Part shown: in pieces, positions 9,293 through 18,814 of the stretch
Numbering within the stretch: the first letter of the stretch is position 1
Layout: every line of letters starts with the position of its first letter
Origin: Bacteroidia bacterium
GTDB lineage: Bacteria > Bacteroidota > Bacteroidia > 2-12-FULL-35-15
Direction: 5' to 3'
Assembly: GCA_020051175.1 (NCBI GenBank)
Contig: JAGVJJ010000007.1
Span: 124,001 to 188,000, forward strand
DNA length: 64,000 nt
Program-made: the position numbers and the translations under genes
The notes under the pieces: model-generated
Database searches by the model: none
What the model was told of the DNA's origin: nothing
What the model saw: the letters and a program-made list of their open reading frames with translations, nothing else

Positions 9293-9682
9293 TTATTTTT
9301 TCACAGTTTCAAACATTTCCTGCATAGCGCCCAGGTAATAGGTATCCCAGCCATCGGAAATGCTGTTTACTGATTTTTCAGGGACACCTTCATGCGTAAG
9401 CTCAACAACTGTTTTTTTACCCGTTGCCTTAATAACAAACGTTACCCTGGAAGCATCGGCCCATTGGTCATAAGACCATTCCTGCACTAATCTTTTATTT
9501 TTTACCACTTCAAGGTTGACACCGTACATCTGGCCGCCCCAAAGAGAGAATGTACCTCCGACTTTTGAACTCATCTGGGCTTCATCACCAGACCATATCT
9601 GTATCAGTTCAGGATCAACGAGTGCATTAAAAACCTCTTCAGGAGAAGCGCTCATTTCATACGTTTTTTGAATTGTAGGCAT
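9293..9682 (-). CDS. SRPBCC/AHSA1-like ligand-binding domain protein
   Basis: The 129-residue protein has the START/Bet v1-type pattern of the AHSA1 (activator of Hsp90 homologue) family: an opening strand and helix IQKTYEMSASPEEVFNALVDPELIQIW, a central FSLWGGQMYGVN, the strand RLVQEWSYDQWADASRVTF, and a closing amphipathic helix SDGWDTYYLGAMQEMFETVKK. Such domains bind hydrophobic ligands or act as small-protein partners; the ligand here is unknown. No signal peptide is present. It lies 22 bp downstream of the C1 peptidase gene on the same strand, probably in one transcript. Confidence 0.85.
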   Translation of the reverse strand: MPTIQKTYEMSASPEEVFNALVDPELIQIWSGDEAQMSSKVGGTFSLWGGQMYGVNLEVVKNKRLVQEWSYDQWADASRVTFVIKATGKKTVVELTHEGVPEKSVNSISDGWDTYYLGAMQEMFETVKK

Positions 9683-9704
9683 ATTTTTTTTCTAAAATGT
9701 TTGA

Positions 9705-10955
9705 TTAACTTTTCTTCTGAAACTTAGGTAATAAATCTTTTACGGCATCTTTATGCACAGTAAATGTTGTCATTTTTAATTTTACGAAGTCTTCGTGCAT
9801 GTACCAGTACCCAGGAGCGGTTTGGTTGTTGTGCCCGCCACTGCCAGAATCTTTAATCAAGAACCACGTGCCGTTTTTCCTTTCGGCATAACCAACCAGG
9901 TGCATGGCATGATCATCTGTTGTTGAACCGTTTGAAAAGCGCATCTGGCGAGAGTATTCATCAATATAGGCAGATGGTATATCATAGGTAGGAACCATAG
10001 CGATACCGGTTTTGTTATCCATCCCACTCTCTGAAACATCACCACCGATAGACATGGAATACCCGTTTTTAATGGCATTTTTAATAACGTTCATAAAATC
10101 ATCCAATGGTACATTGTAGTAATTTGCCGAATGCCACCAGTTGTCAGGCACTTTGTATTCAGCCTGTGTCCAGTATGGTGCTTCCATCAATGACATTACA
10201 TCTACATAATCTTCGGGATTCAGTTTCGCAACTGTTTTCAGGTATTCCTGCGGTGTTATTTTTTTACCAGCAACTGTAACTGTAACAGGCGGTTCGCCAA
10301 TATAGAAGTTCATGATTGATTTAATGGTAGCTGCAACCTGGTCGGCATTCCACTGATTGGAAGTTTTTACAAAGTTCAGGTAGTTGCGCATTTCCTCTAC
10401 CATTTTTTTATGATCGTGGAAGGGTTGTCCGCTTTTCATGCCATTGTAGGCCTCAAGTGGGACAATACCGTATTGTTTCATCATGGCAGCAACAGCCTCG
10501 GTTTCGAAACCTTCGTCAAACCAGGATGTTCCACGTGTACGAACAAATTCTTTTGCTTTTTCTACGTATTGCCAGTAAACAGTATATAGTTCAGATAACT
10601 GAATGTCCTGGTTGCTTAAACGTTTAATCTCTGATTCGTAAAAAGAAGTTGTGGAAAAACACCAGCAGGTGCCTGTTTCGCCCTGCGATTCCGGTTTTTG
10701 ATAGAATATGGTTTTGAATTCAGTTGTTGATTTAGGAGCATCAACTGTTGACTGATCCATGCGTAATACAAGAGGTGCAGCAGGTTTAGGCTCAGAAAAT
10801 GCCTGGTTCCCTTTCTTCATGGCCTCGTAATACTCATTGGTTTTGGGCTTAAAAGAAGCTTTATCCTTACGTTCAGTCTGGGCGTTCAGCTGGGTGCACA
10901 ATACACCAGCGACTACCAGTGTGCCTGTTGTTTTAAAAAAATGATTCATTTGCAA
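9705..10955 (-). CDS. C1B-like (bleomycin hydrolase/PepC type) cysteine peptidase, exported
   Basis: The 416-residue protein has a signal peptide (residues 1-25, ending LNAQ). The nucleophile region is QGETGTCWCFS, with the predicted catalytic Cys97. The His region DDHAMHLVGYAERKNGTWF is near residue 350. The position of the usual catalytic Asn (xNSWG) reads IKDSGSGG, so Asp replaces Asn. The long insert between Cys and His fits the bleomycin hydrolase branch rather than papain. Those enzymes are aminopeptidases; export here suggests a periplasmic role. The Asp variant may be a lineage feature rather than loss of activity. It is followed closely by the SRPBCC gene. Confidence 0.85.
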   Translation of the reverse strand: MQMNHFFKTTGTLVVAGVLCTQLNAQTERKDKASFKPKTNEYYEAMKKGNQAFSEPKPAAPLVLRMDQSTVDAPKSTTEFKTIFYQKPESQGETGTCWCFSTTSFYESEIKRLSNQDIQLSELYTVYWQYVEKAKEFVRTRGTSWFDEGFETEAVAAMMKQYGIVPLEAYNGMKSGQPFHDHKKMVEEMRNYLNFVKTSNQWNADQVAATIKSIMNFYIGEPPVTVTVAGKKITPQEYLKTVAKLNPEDYVDVMSLMEAPYWTQAEYKVPDNWWHSANYYNVPLDDFMNVIKNAIKNGYSMSIGGDVSESGMDNKTGIAMVPTYDIPSAYIDEYSRQMRFSNGSTTDDHAMHLVGYAERKNGTWFLIKDSGSGGHNNQTAPGYWYMHEDFVKLKMTTFTVHKDAVKDLLPKFQKKS

Positions 10956-10979
10956 TACTCTGGTTTAATGATTAGTATT

Positions 10980-12383
10980 TTAAAATTGTTTTGAAACAGT
11001 GTTTGTAACATTCATCTGATACATTAAATCGTTGTATTTATCCTGCTCCGGAAGGTGTGTTATCGTATATCCTTCAGACAGATAATTACTGATTTTAACA
11101 GAGTCGATGTAAGATTCAAATATAACAAAATTATTCGGACTTTTTTCTATTGATTCCACCATTATTTCATTGTACCACCAGCCTGCAATTACAACCGTTT
11201 TCTGTTGTGTTGAATCTGCTTTGTTACGAACGGTTTGTGTGTATGCCATTTTCAGTTTGCGTTTTGAATAATCGGAAAAAACCGGACCTGAGAAGGGATC
11301 GAAAAATATTTCTTGTCCGGAAACATTGAATACCATTGAATAATCGGAGTGAGAAGACCCTCTTAATTTATCAGTTAAGTTAATACTGCATATAAAAGGC
11401 GACACCATGAGTGCGATACACAATGCCTTGAATTGTTTTTGATTTAAGTAATATCCGAAAAGTATTATTAGAAAAGGGATTACCGGTATCATGTAACCTG
11501 ATTTCTGTGGCAGCCGGAAATAAGAAATCGTATAAAGTACAATGGTGACGAAACAGGCAATAATAACTTTTTTGTCCAGTTTATTTGTATACGATTCACC
11601 AGATGGTTGCTTTTTGTAGTTTGAAACGATTTTTATGAATGCCGCTGCAATAGCCAGTGTTCCAACGAACCCGAATACTCCCAAAATCATTTTATAAATC
11701 ACTTTTGGAAACGGAGGGTAGGGAAACTGGTCGTAATACATGAAAAAGGAAAGCCCGAACTCCTTTATAACCGGGGCAAATGCCAGTAGCGCTATACCCC
11801 CCATTGGTAAGACAATTTTGGTTAGCGTTTGTAAATTGGATCTGAGGTTATTGTTTTGCCATGTTATTATCATGAAAGGCAAAAGCATTGCACCGCTAGT
11901 AATGCGGCACCCGATAGCAAGTCCGAGAAACAGGCCGCAAAGAGGGTAGTTTGCTTTTAGCAGAAAATAAAAGCTGATAAGAACGAATGCCTGGGTCCAG
12001 ACAAAATCTATGGTGTAAGTGCTGCTGATATAATATACCGGTGTAAAGGCAAGCGCTAATGCCCCAAATACAGGTAGTTTGAATTGAAAGTGCTTTAATA
12101 TCAGTGCAAAAAAAACAACTCCAATGCAGCTGAAGATTGCACATAAACTATTGTAGAGAACAGGGCCATAACCCCATAATGCGGAATAGATGAGCTCCTG
12201 TACAGGATGGCCCGGAAGCCGCGAAGGCTCATAAACTCCTGTCAGCCATGTATGAAATGCTGCCAGGGCAATACCCCAGGAATCTTCCTCGACACCATAG
12301 CCAGCTGACAAAAACGGAATACGGGAAATAAAAACGACAATAAAAAGGAGTAAAAGAATGCCATTTTTGTTCAATGAAAACAT
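10980..12383 (-). CDS. Polytopic membrane protein, GT-C glycosyltransferase-like (PMT/ArnT type)
   Basis: The 467-residue protein starts with a transmembrane helix (NGILLLLFIVVFISRIPF), then a first periplasmic loop with acidic residues (YGVEEDSW) and H/P residues, as in PMT/ArnT-like GT-C transferases, then about ten further hydrophobic segments and a soluble C-terminal tail from about residue 370. Such enzymes move a sugar from a lipid-phosphate donor to an acceptor outside the membrane. Substrate unknown. Other proteins of similar general plan occur at 19601, 26378 and 29829. The stop is 25 bp upstream of the C1 peptidase gene on the same strand. Confidence 0.68.
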   Translation of the reverse strand: MFSLNKNGILLLLFIVVFISRIPFLSAGYGVEEDSWGIALAAFHTWLTGVYEPSRLPGHPVQELIYSALWGYGPVLYNSLCAIFSCIGVVFFALILKHFQFKLPVFGALALAFTPVYYISSTYTIDFVWTQAFVLISFYFLLKANYPLCGLFLGLAIGCRITSGAMLLPFMIITWQNNNLRSNLQTLTKIVLPMGGIALLAFAPVIKEFGLSFFMYYDQFPYPPFPKVIYKMILGVFGFVGTLAIAAAFIKIVSNYKKQPSGESYTNKLDKKVIIACFVTIVLYTISYFRLPQKSGYMIPVIPFLIILFGYYLNQKQFKALCIALMVSPFICSINLTDKLRGSSHSDYSMVFNVSGQEIFFDPFSGPVFSDYSKRKLKMAYTQTVRNKADSTQQKTVVIAGWWYNEIMVESIEKSPNNFVIFESYIDSVKISNYLSEGYTITHLPEQDKYNDLMYQMNVTNTVSKQF

Positions 12384-12425
12384 GCCGAAAAACTTATAAA
12401 AGGGGCAAAGATAAATTGCAATATT

Positions 12426-13187
12426 TTAGCTTATCATACGCTGGCTTACGGCCTCGTATAATATAATTCCAGTAGCAACGGAAACATTTAAGGAGCCAAT
12501 TTCGCCCATTAAAGGAATTTTCGCCTTTGCATCCGATTTTTGAAGATATTCATTAGAAATACCGTTTTCTTCAGAACCCATTATAATGGCTGTAGGTACC
12601 GTAAAGTCCATCTGAAAATAATAGTCACTGGCTTTCTCGGTGCAGGATACAATTTGCAAGCCACATTCTTTTAAAAAGTGAATAACAGTTTTTAAGTTTT
12701 CTTCGCGGCATACCGGCACTTTGTTTAGCGCTCCTGCAGATGTTTTCATCGCATCGGCATTGATTTGTGCTGCACCATGGGCTGGGATAACAATGGCCTG
12801 AACGCCAGAACACTCGGCAGTACGCGCAATTGCACCAAAGTTTCTTACATCCGTTATCCGGTCCAAAATTAAAATGAGGGGTACTTTTCCTTCTTCAAAA
12901 ATTGTGGGGACTATGTCTTGTATTTTATGGTAAGTAATAGACGAAATGTATCCAGCCACGCCCTGATGGTTTTTGGTTGTAAGGCGATTGAGCTTTTCAA
13001 CGGGTACATACTGAAAGGTGATCTGGTGCTGTTTTAAAACAACCATGAGCTCATTGAATAATTCATTTTTTAGACCACTCTGTATATACAGCCTGTCAAT
13101 TTCTTTACCTGCTTTTACAGCTTCGATTACCGGGCGGATACCAAATATTAAATTATCCTCTTCTCTTTTTTATTGTTTGGTTTGCAT
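12426..13187 (-). CDS. rlmB: 23S rRNA (guanosine-2'-O-)-methyltransferase RlmB, in-frame stop at codon 6
   Basis: This is a SpoU-class SPOUT methyltransferase. It has the substrate-binding domain (LIFGIRPVIEA, near residue 15), motif 1 LILDRITDVRNFGAIARTAECSG (core RNFGAIARTA), motif 2 AIIMGSEENG and motif 3 IPLMGEIGSLNVSVATGI. Translation from ATG 13187 gives 253 codons, the expected family length, but codon 6 (13172-13170) is TAA: MQTKQ, stop, KREEDNLIFGIRP. The next in-frame ATG, at 13046, would delete most of the N-terminal domain, and no GTG or TTG lies between. The gene is either nonsense-mutated, expressed from a rare start or by readthrough, or the base is a sequencing error. It lies 45 bp downstream of the GWxTD gene and is probably co-transcribed with it. 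Confidence 0.85.
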
Positions 13188-13232
13188 ACGTTGTATATCT
13201 GTTTTTAGCTTGTCCGCTTTTATCGGATGGTG

Positions 13233-14495
13233 TTAGTCCTGAAGATATGTTCTGCCTTCGCGCCATATATCTACTGCCGTGTACCACGATTGTTTAAACA
13301 CTGCGGAACGCTCGAGTGTATAGTCATTGTTTGTAAAGGGGTTATTCACCCTGGAAAAGGAATAGGAAAGGGAGTTGATATTGTTCTCCTCTCCATAAAT
13401 CCAGGTTTCTGAGGTCAGGGTACGGTAAATAACGTTTGGAGAACCATAAATCAGGTATACCATACCACGGTCTGTTTTCCAGCCTTCCAGGTAAGAAGTA
13501 AAATAATAATTTGCATCCTGAACGCGGTTATAATACTTGCGTATAATTTCTTTTGCCCGCTCCTGGTTACCAGTGCTGTTTAGCCAGAACTTTTCTATGG
13601 CTGCTTTTTTGTTGGTGCTGTAATTTAATTCATCGTATTCCTGTTTCGATGTGATGAAGCGCAATGGGGCAACCATATCGTCCGCTTTTTTTACTTCCGG
13701 GAACACATCTGAGAAGTGAAATAGTGTTAAACCCTCACGTTTGGTAGTGTCGAGCTGAAAATGGTAAAACCCTTTTTTAGGTGCTGTAAATTGAACATTT
13801 CCCTGGTCAGACAATTGAATTGTAAACAGGCTGTCATGTCTGTATTGAAAAGGTTTTGGATCGCTAATGGAGAAGGGTGGGGCCGCAAGGGGAAAATCAC
13901 GGTTATAGTAACGAACATACAGTGTAACGCCTATTTTGGCCTTGTAATTGATTTGTACACTTTCGTTTGACTTTACGTAGGTGCGGAAAAGTGGGGCATC
14001 AGATGTATTTGATGTAATCATAAAATTCTGACGGTTGAGATCATCTTCCTTCTCAATAGCAATTACACCAAGCGTTTCCGTATTTCGGTTCAAATCTGTC
14101 ACTTTAACCCGGAGTACATAGTTTTTACCTTTTGCAGCTTTAATATTCAGTTTGCCGAGAAGCGACTTGTCAGAATTATCATTGTTTTTATCTACAAGCC
14201 GTACGGATGCGCTGTCAATAATTTCTTTTGAATCAAAGGATGGCAACAATCGGTAGGAGATGAGCACGTTTGAATTAAAGTCAATACCGTCAGGTCGCGT
14301 GTACAATATTTCCTTGCTGTTGATTTTGAAATGTAGTTCGGAAATAGAGTCGCTTGCATGAAAAACAACAAACTGCGGACGTATTGTATTTGCATCGTGC
14401 TTATAGGTACTGGTTTGGGTAATGCTTGTTTTGCGGGGAGTTCCACACGCCAGACCAAGCACAATAAGCAGCAGATATATTATGATTTTTTTCAT
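13233..14495 (-). CDS. GWxTD domain-containing lipoprotein
   Basis: The 420-residue protein has a lipoprotein signal with lipobox LGLAC (Cys17), placing it in the envelope. Beta-rich sequence fills the middle. The C-terminal third carries the domain's namesake motif in YLEGWKTDRGMVYLIYGSP, ahead of ETWIYGEENN and the closing WREGRTYLQD. GWxTD proteins are common in Bacteroidota and their biochemical role is not established. Its ATG overlaps the rmuC stop codon (ATGA), so the two are translationally coupled; rlmB follows 45 bp downstream. Confidence 0.87.
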   Translation of the reverse strand: MKKIIIYLLLIVLGLACGTPRKTSITQTSTYKHDANTIRPQFVVFHASDSISELHFKINSKEILYTRPDGIDFNSNVLISYRLLPSFDSKEIIDSASVRLVDKNNDNSDKSLLGKLNIKAAKGKNYVLRVKVTDLNRNTETLGVIAIEKEDDLNRQNFMITSNTSDAPLFRTYVKSNESVQINYKAKIGVTLYVRYYNRDFPLAAPPFSISDPKPFQYRHDSLFTIQLSDQGNVQFTAPKKGFYHFQLDTTKREGLTLFHFSDVFPEVKKADDMVAPLRFITSKQEYDELNYSTNKKAAIEKFWLNSTGNQERAKEIIRKYYNRVQDANYYFTSYLEGWKTDRGMVYLIYGSPNVIYRTLTSETWIYGEENNINSLSYSFSRVNNPFTNNDYTLERSAVFKQSWYTAVDIWREGRTYLQD

Positions 14496-15940
14496 TGTTC
14501 AGTACCTTCTGCAGATTTTGGTGTAGGTAAGTTAAGTTCTGCCGCTTCATCGTTGTCGGCAAATTTGGCTGGCATCTGCTTGGTTGTTTTTGCGCCCAGT
14601 TTTTCAATGTCCAGCGCGCGTTTTACAAGATTGCCAGAACCTTTATGCAATTTATTTATGGCATTGTCATAGGCATTCCTGGATGCATCAATGCTTTTGC
14701 CTATCTTGTCCATATCATCAATAAAACCGACAAATTTATCATACAACGCACCGCTTTGCTTTGCAATTTCTATCGCATTCCTTGTCTGTCGCTCCTGTTT
14801 CCAAATAGAAGCAATGGTACGTAATGTGGCTAATAATGTAGATGGACTTACAATTACAATTTTTCTATCCCATGCAAAATTAAACATCTCCTGGTCGGTT
14901 TGGATGGCTACACTGAATGAGGATTCAATAGGGATAAACAGCAGAACAAAATCGGGGGTGTTGAATTCTGTAGAGCTTTGATATGCTTTTTCACTAAGTG
15001 ATTTAACATGAGTGCGGACAGACAGGACGTGCTCTTTTATGTGTTTTTCCCGGTCATCATCGGATTCGGCATTTACATAGGCCTCATAGGCAACAAGGGA
15101 AACTTTTGAGTCAACAATGATGTGTTTGTTGTCGGGCAACATAATAACTGCATCTGGCTGAATACGCTTTCCTTCCTCATTGCTGGCACTATACTGCATT
15201 TTATATTCCTGGTCCTTTATAAGGCCAGAACGCTCCAGAACCTTTTCAAGAATAAGTTCGCCCCAGTTGCCCTGTGTTTTGTTTTCTCCTTTAAGTGCTT
15301 TTGCAAGGTTATTGGCCTCTTCACTCACCTGTTTGTTCAGCTCAACCAGGTTCTTTATCTCTGCCTTCAGCGTAATCCGTTCATCAGATTCCGTTTTGTA
15401 TGCTTTTTCAATCTTATTTTCGAAATCTTTGATTTTTTCTTTCAGAGGATTTAGAATAACCTCCAGGTTGGTCTTATTCTGGTCCGTAAATTTCCTGGAC
15501 TTTTCATCCAGTATTTTATTGGCAATGTTTTCAAATTCAACAGAATATTTTTTATGAACGTTCTCAAGCTCTGATTTTAGTGTAGTAAGCTTTTCCTCCT
15601 GCGACTGAAATACCTGTTCTGCTTTTGCCAGACGGGCTTCAGCTTTACTTAATTTTTCTTTTTCAAGATTGATTTCCCGGATAAACTTTTCGCGTTCAAG
15701 TGATAATTCGGTTGCCAGCTGTTCTTTTACTGTTTTTAGCTCGTCAGCAATTCTTCTGTTTTCTTTTTCAGCATTGCTGAAATTAGTTTGCAAAACAAGC
15801 TTTTCTTTATCCAGCTCAATAATCTTATTGTCAAGTACGGAAGTGTCAATCCCCTGGTTTTGTTTTAATTTAAACAAGAGGAAGGCAATAACAAAGCCAA
15901 AAATAAAGCCAACAACAATGAATAAAAACTCCATTACCAA
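14492..15940 (-). CDS. rmuC: DNA recombination protein RmuC
   Basis: The 482-residue protein has an N-terminal membrane anchor (FLIVVGFIFGFVIAFLLF-like, residues 4-24), a long coiled coil to about residue 200, and the RmuC core with GNWGELILEKVLERSG, PDAVIMLPDNKHIIVDSKVS and RTIASIWKQERQ. The core resembles restriction-endonuclease folds; RmuC limits DNA inversion between short inverted repeats in E. coli. That link is of interest here because the window is rich in such repeats, but this is only an association. It overlaps the GWxTD gene by four bases (ATGA). Confidence 0.94.
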   Translation of the reverse strand: MVMEFLFIVVGFIFGFVIAFLLFKLKQNQGIDTSVLDNKIIELDKEKLVLQTNFSNAEKENRRIADELKTVKEQLATELSLEREKFIREINLEKEKLSKAEARLAKAEQVFQSQEEKLTTLKSELENVHKKYSVEFENIANKILDEKSRKFTDQNKTNLEVILNPLKEKIKDFENKIEKAYKTESDERITLKAEIKNLVELNKQVSEEANNLAKALKGENKTQGNWGELILEKVLERSGLIKDQEYKMQYSASNEEGKRIQPDAVIMLPDNKHIIVDSKVSLVAYEAYVNAESDDDREKHIKEHVLSVRTHVKSLSEKAYQSSTEFNTPDFVLLFIPIESSFSVAIQTDQEMFNFAWDRKIVIVSPSTLLATLRTIASIWKQERQTRNAIEIAKQSGALYDKFVGFIDDMDKIGKSIDASRNAYDNAINKLHKGSGNLVKRALDIEKLGAKTTKQMPAKFADNDEAAELNLPTPKSAEGTEQ

Positions 15941-16034
15941 TTTTTTACGAATGGCTAATTTAGCGTTTTTTTCTGAGAAATGGCAGTGGTATTTTAGGCA
16001 GGTGAGAAAGTAATTCGGTGCTTAAGAAATTTTG

Positions 16035-17801
16035 TCAGAAGTAATTGACGATCCCAAAATGGAGCTTACCGCTTTTTAATTGTATAGGGTTATCGAATTG
16101 TTTTCCGAGTGCGTAATTTATTGAAAAAATGCCTGCTTTGGTTTCAAAACTTATGCCGGCTCCAAAGCCAAGCGGTGTATCATGAACAAAAGTTTGCACG
16201 TTGTTGTTTTCGTAGTATGCACCATCACCAAACACATAGAGGTATGAATTTTGTTCAAGTATATAACGGTATTCCAGGGTAACTATTGAAAAGGATGATG
16301 CAAAAATGGACTCCTCATCAAAACCTCTCAATGTTCTTAGGCCTCCGATACGATACAGTTCATTTTGAAAAATAGTTTCATTGTAAAGAAAAGCCGCCTG
16401 TAATCCCAGTTTTAGCGTACTTCTTTCACGGACCGGGATAAATAAATTACTTTCCATATCAGCCGTGTATTGAGTGCTATTTAAAGTAAGTTTTTCATAG
16501 ACTACCGGGTTTAGTTTTGCATTTTTTTTAATGGTCTTTGTGCCGATACCTGTATTCCCGATAACAGTAATACCTTTTCTTGGGTTTAGCCGGTAGTCAA
16601 GCTTTTCATATCTCCATCCAATACCATAAGTGTTTATTTGGATGTCAGCATTAGGAGGGAGTGTGGTAAGATATTCCAAACCTTTTGTAGAAAGCAGGTT
16701 AGAGGTTTTATTTGAGTAAAAAAGCTTCAGGTAATTTCCTCCGCTGAGCATATACTGCAAGCCAATATTCTGGTTCACATCCAGGAAGGTTGTATCCCTT
16801 TTATAAAGTTTAAAATTATAGTCAAGGCCAAATGGAGTACGCAGAATAAACGGATATATCAATCGAAGCTTCATATCCTGGGTTTGTGTTTGCAGTCTGC
16901 GCCAGTTCAAATCAATTAATTCACCTTTACCAAGGCCGTTTTGAAGCTTTAATCTTATATCACCTGTAAATAATATTTTTCCCGTTTTATTGTCGGGAAG
17001 AACCCCTACAATACCATCAAACTGGCTGGCTTGTTTCTTTTCCAGGTAAAGAATGAGTTTGTTGAGTTTATTGGTGAATAATACAGTCGCGGGTTTTGAA
17101 GCACGTATAAACGGCAATTCAGATATGCGGGTATTTACCTTTTTCAATTGTGATTCATTGTATAAGCTGCCTGGCTTAATTCCAAGGTAATTGTATATGT
17201 AGACAGGTGCAATTTTTGATGTGCCTTTTATTACTATACTGTCGATTCTTTCTTCTGATTGTTTTGTAAGGGATAGTTTTGCTGAAACAGAGCCTTCAAG
17301 GATAGTGATACTGTCCAGTTTTACCACGGCAAAAGGATAGCCATTGTTTTCATAATAAGTGATCAGCTTTTCCTGCAGCCGCCTTACCTTTTTATAATGA
17401 AGCGGCTGATTATTGTAAAGTTTTTCCCTGTAACCTAGTTCACTCAAGACACCTTCGTCAATATTGCTATTTTTCAAATATGCCCATTTGTATTGGGGCC
17501 CGAATGTAATAAACGCTTTTAATCTGGACGTGTCTGTAGCAAGACTATCATAAGATGCTGTGAGATAAGCATAATCGTAAGCGCTGAGGAGTACCTTCAT
17601 TAGCTCTTTTTCACGTTCCCCAACAGAGTTGAGCGTTTTTTTATAATTCAATTCTTTTAAGAATGCAGGATTGTCGTTTGAGAGAACTTCAAGGTAATAT
17701 GCGTTACCTGCATTACCAGCGCCCGTTTGTGCGTAAACAGGAGCTAACGCAAAAATGAGAAGGATAGAAAATAAAATACCTGAAAATGCCTGTAATCGCA
17801 T
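16035..17801 (-). CDS. BamA/TamA-family outer-membrane protein
   Basis: The 588-residue protein has a signal peptide (residues 1-24, ending PVYAQ). The N-terminal half contains POTRA-like segments (RIDSIVIKGTSKIAPVYIYNYLGIKPGSLYNESQ). A C-terminal Omp85-type barrel follows, with the hallmark RIGGLRTLRGF loop (the conserved R-G-F lid-lock motif), and the chain ends in the aromatic residue of HFGIVNYF, as expected for a BAM substrate. It is shorter than BamA itself (usually about 800 residues with five POTRA domains), so it is more likely a TamA/TpsB-like paralogue. The next gene (17915) is divergent. Confidence 0.88.
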   Translation of the reverse strand: MRLQAFSGILFSILLIFALAPVYAQTGAGNAGNAYYLEVLSNDNPAFLKELNYKKTLNSVGEREKELMKVLLSAYDYAYLTASYDSLATDTSRLKAFITFGPQYKWAYLKNSNIDEGVLSELGYREKLYNNQPLHYKKVRRLQEKLITYYENNGYPFAVVKLDSITILEGSVSAKLSLTKQSEERIDSIVIKGTSKIAPVYIYNYLGIKPGSLYNESQLKKVNTRISELPFIRASKPATVLFTNKLNKLILYLEKKQASQFDGIVGVLPDNKTGKILFTGDIRLKLQNGLGKGELIDLNWRRLQTQTQDMKLRLIYPFILRTPFGLDYNFKLYKRDTTFLDVNQNIGLQYMLSGGNYLKLFYSNKTSNLLSTKGLEYLTTLPPNADIQINTYGIGWRYEKLDYRLNPRKGITVIGNTGIGTKTIKKNAKLNPVVYEKLTLNSTQYTADMESNLFIPVRERSTLKLGLQAAFLYNETIFQNELYRIGGLRTLRGFDEESIFASSFSIVTLEYRYILEQNSYLYVFGDGAYYENNNVQTFVHDTPLGFGAGISFETKAGIFSINYALGKQFDNPIQLKSGKLHFGIVNYF

Positions 17802-17870
17802 AGTATAAAGATAGTCAAATCCCTAAAACGAAAATGAACGGCAAAGATTTCACGATCTCGATAATATTAT

Positions 17871-17878
17871 TAATTTTG
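17871..17878 (+). promoter_or_regulatory. Candidate -7 promoter element
   Basis: TAATTTTG matches the Bacteroidetes -7 consensus TAnnTTTG, 37 bp before the ATG at 17915. No clear -33 element is visible. Its position favours 17915 over 17834 as the start of the following gene. Confidence 0.35.
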
Positions 17879-17914
17879 TTAAAAAAGACACATATTTTTA
17901 AAACTTATCTCCAG

Positions 17915-18799
17915 ATGAAAAAAACATTTTTGACTGTTTCATTGTTCGCTGCCCTTATTATTGCGGGTTGTGGAGGGTCCGAAAAAGGGACTAATGAAAT
18001 GGCTGCTGATACGGCAAAAACAGAGGTAAATGCAGATACTGCAGCTGCTGACCAGAGTTCGGTTCTTTATAATATCCCTTCTCCAATGGAGACCTTTACT
18101 GTGCTTAAGGTTTCGGGTGCAACATTTGATAAATCGCTTCTTAATCCGGTTAACAATATTACAAAATACACGTCAAGCTATGCAAAAGCGGTTAACCTGG
18201 GTACTTACTCGGCTGACCTGTCTTTCTGTCTGCTGTACAAGCAAAACCAGGATATCAACATTTATCTGAAAAATGTAAACGAGCTTACAAGTGCTTTGGA
18301 TATTGACGGTAATTATGTGCAGACTGTGGCCCAGCGTCTGAAGGTAAATTCAAACAACCTGGATTCTATTATGCAGATTGTGTCGGAAGCTACCGTAAAT
18401 GCAAACATGTACCTAAAGGAAAACCAGCGTGATAACATTACTGCAATTGTGACTACTGGCGGATGGGTGGAAGGAATGTATTTTATTGCCAATATTGCAA
18501 ACAAAACAAAAAAAGATGAGATTGTTGGATTGGTTGCTGACCAGAGAAATGTGGTACGTAACCTGGTTAAAATACTTGAGCAGTTTAGCTCAGAGCCTGA
18601 AGTGGCAGGGTTATTGGAAGACGTGAAAGGTATTGCCGCTGTTTATGAAGGGGTGAAGCCAGTTCAGGATGTTGCCCAAGCGTCAACAGAGGACAATATT
18701 GTAAGTATTGGAAACAATACATCTTATGAACTTAGCAATGAACAGTTGAAATCCATCCTGGAAAAAATAACCGCATTAAGAACGAAATTAACCACCTAA
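17915..18799 (+). CDS. Lipoprotein of unknown function
   Basis: Starting at ATG 17915 (a longer frame from 17834 would precede the promoter-like element and bury the signal peptide), the protein opens MKKTFLTVSLFAALIIAGC, a lipoprotein signal with lipobox Cys19, followed by a short Ala/Thr/Asp-rich linker. The mature part of about 260 residues is mainly helical (LVKILEQFSSEPEVAGLLEDVKGIAAVYEGV), similar in character to helical lipoproteins often seen in Bacteroidota; I cannot name a family. A small secreted protein gene starts 16 bp downstream, probably co-transcribed, and an intrinsic terminator follows that. Confidence 0.78.
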   Translation: MKKTFLTVSLFAALIIAGCGGSEKGTNEMAADTAKTEVNADTAAADQSSVLYNIPSPMETFTVLKVSGATFDKSLLNPVNNITKYTSSYAKAVNLGTYSADLSFCLLYKQNQDINIYLKNVNELTSALDIDGNYVQTVAQRLKVNSNNLDSIMQIVSEATVNANMYLKENQRDNITAIVTTGGWVEGMYFIANIANKTKKDEIVGLVADQRNVVRNLVKILEQFSSEPEVAGLLEDVKGIAAVYEGVKPVQDVAQASTEDNIVSIGNNTSYELSNEQLKSILEKITALRTKLTT

Positions 18800-18814
18800 A
18801 CCAAACTTTGAACT

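Noticed and set aside
17834-17914. Upstream ATG for the lipoprotein gene.
   Set aside because: It precedes a -7 promoter-like element and separates the signal peptide from the N-terminus.
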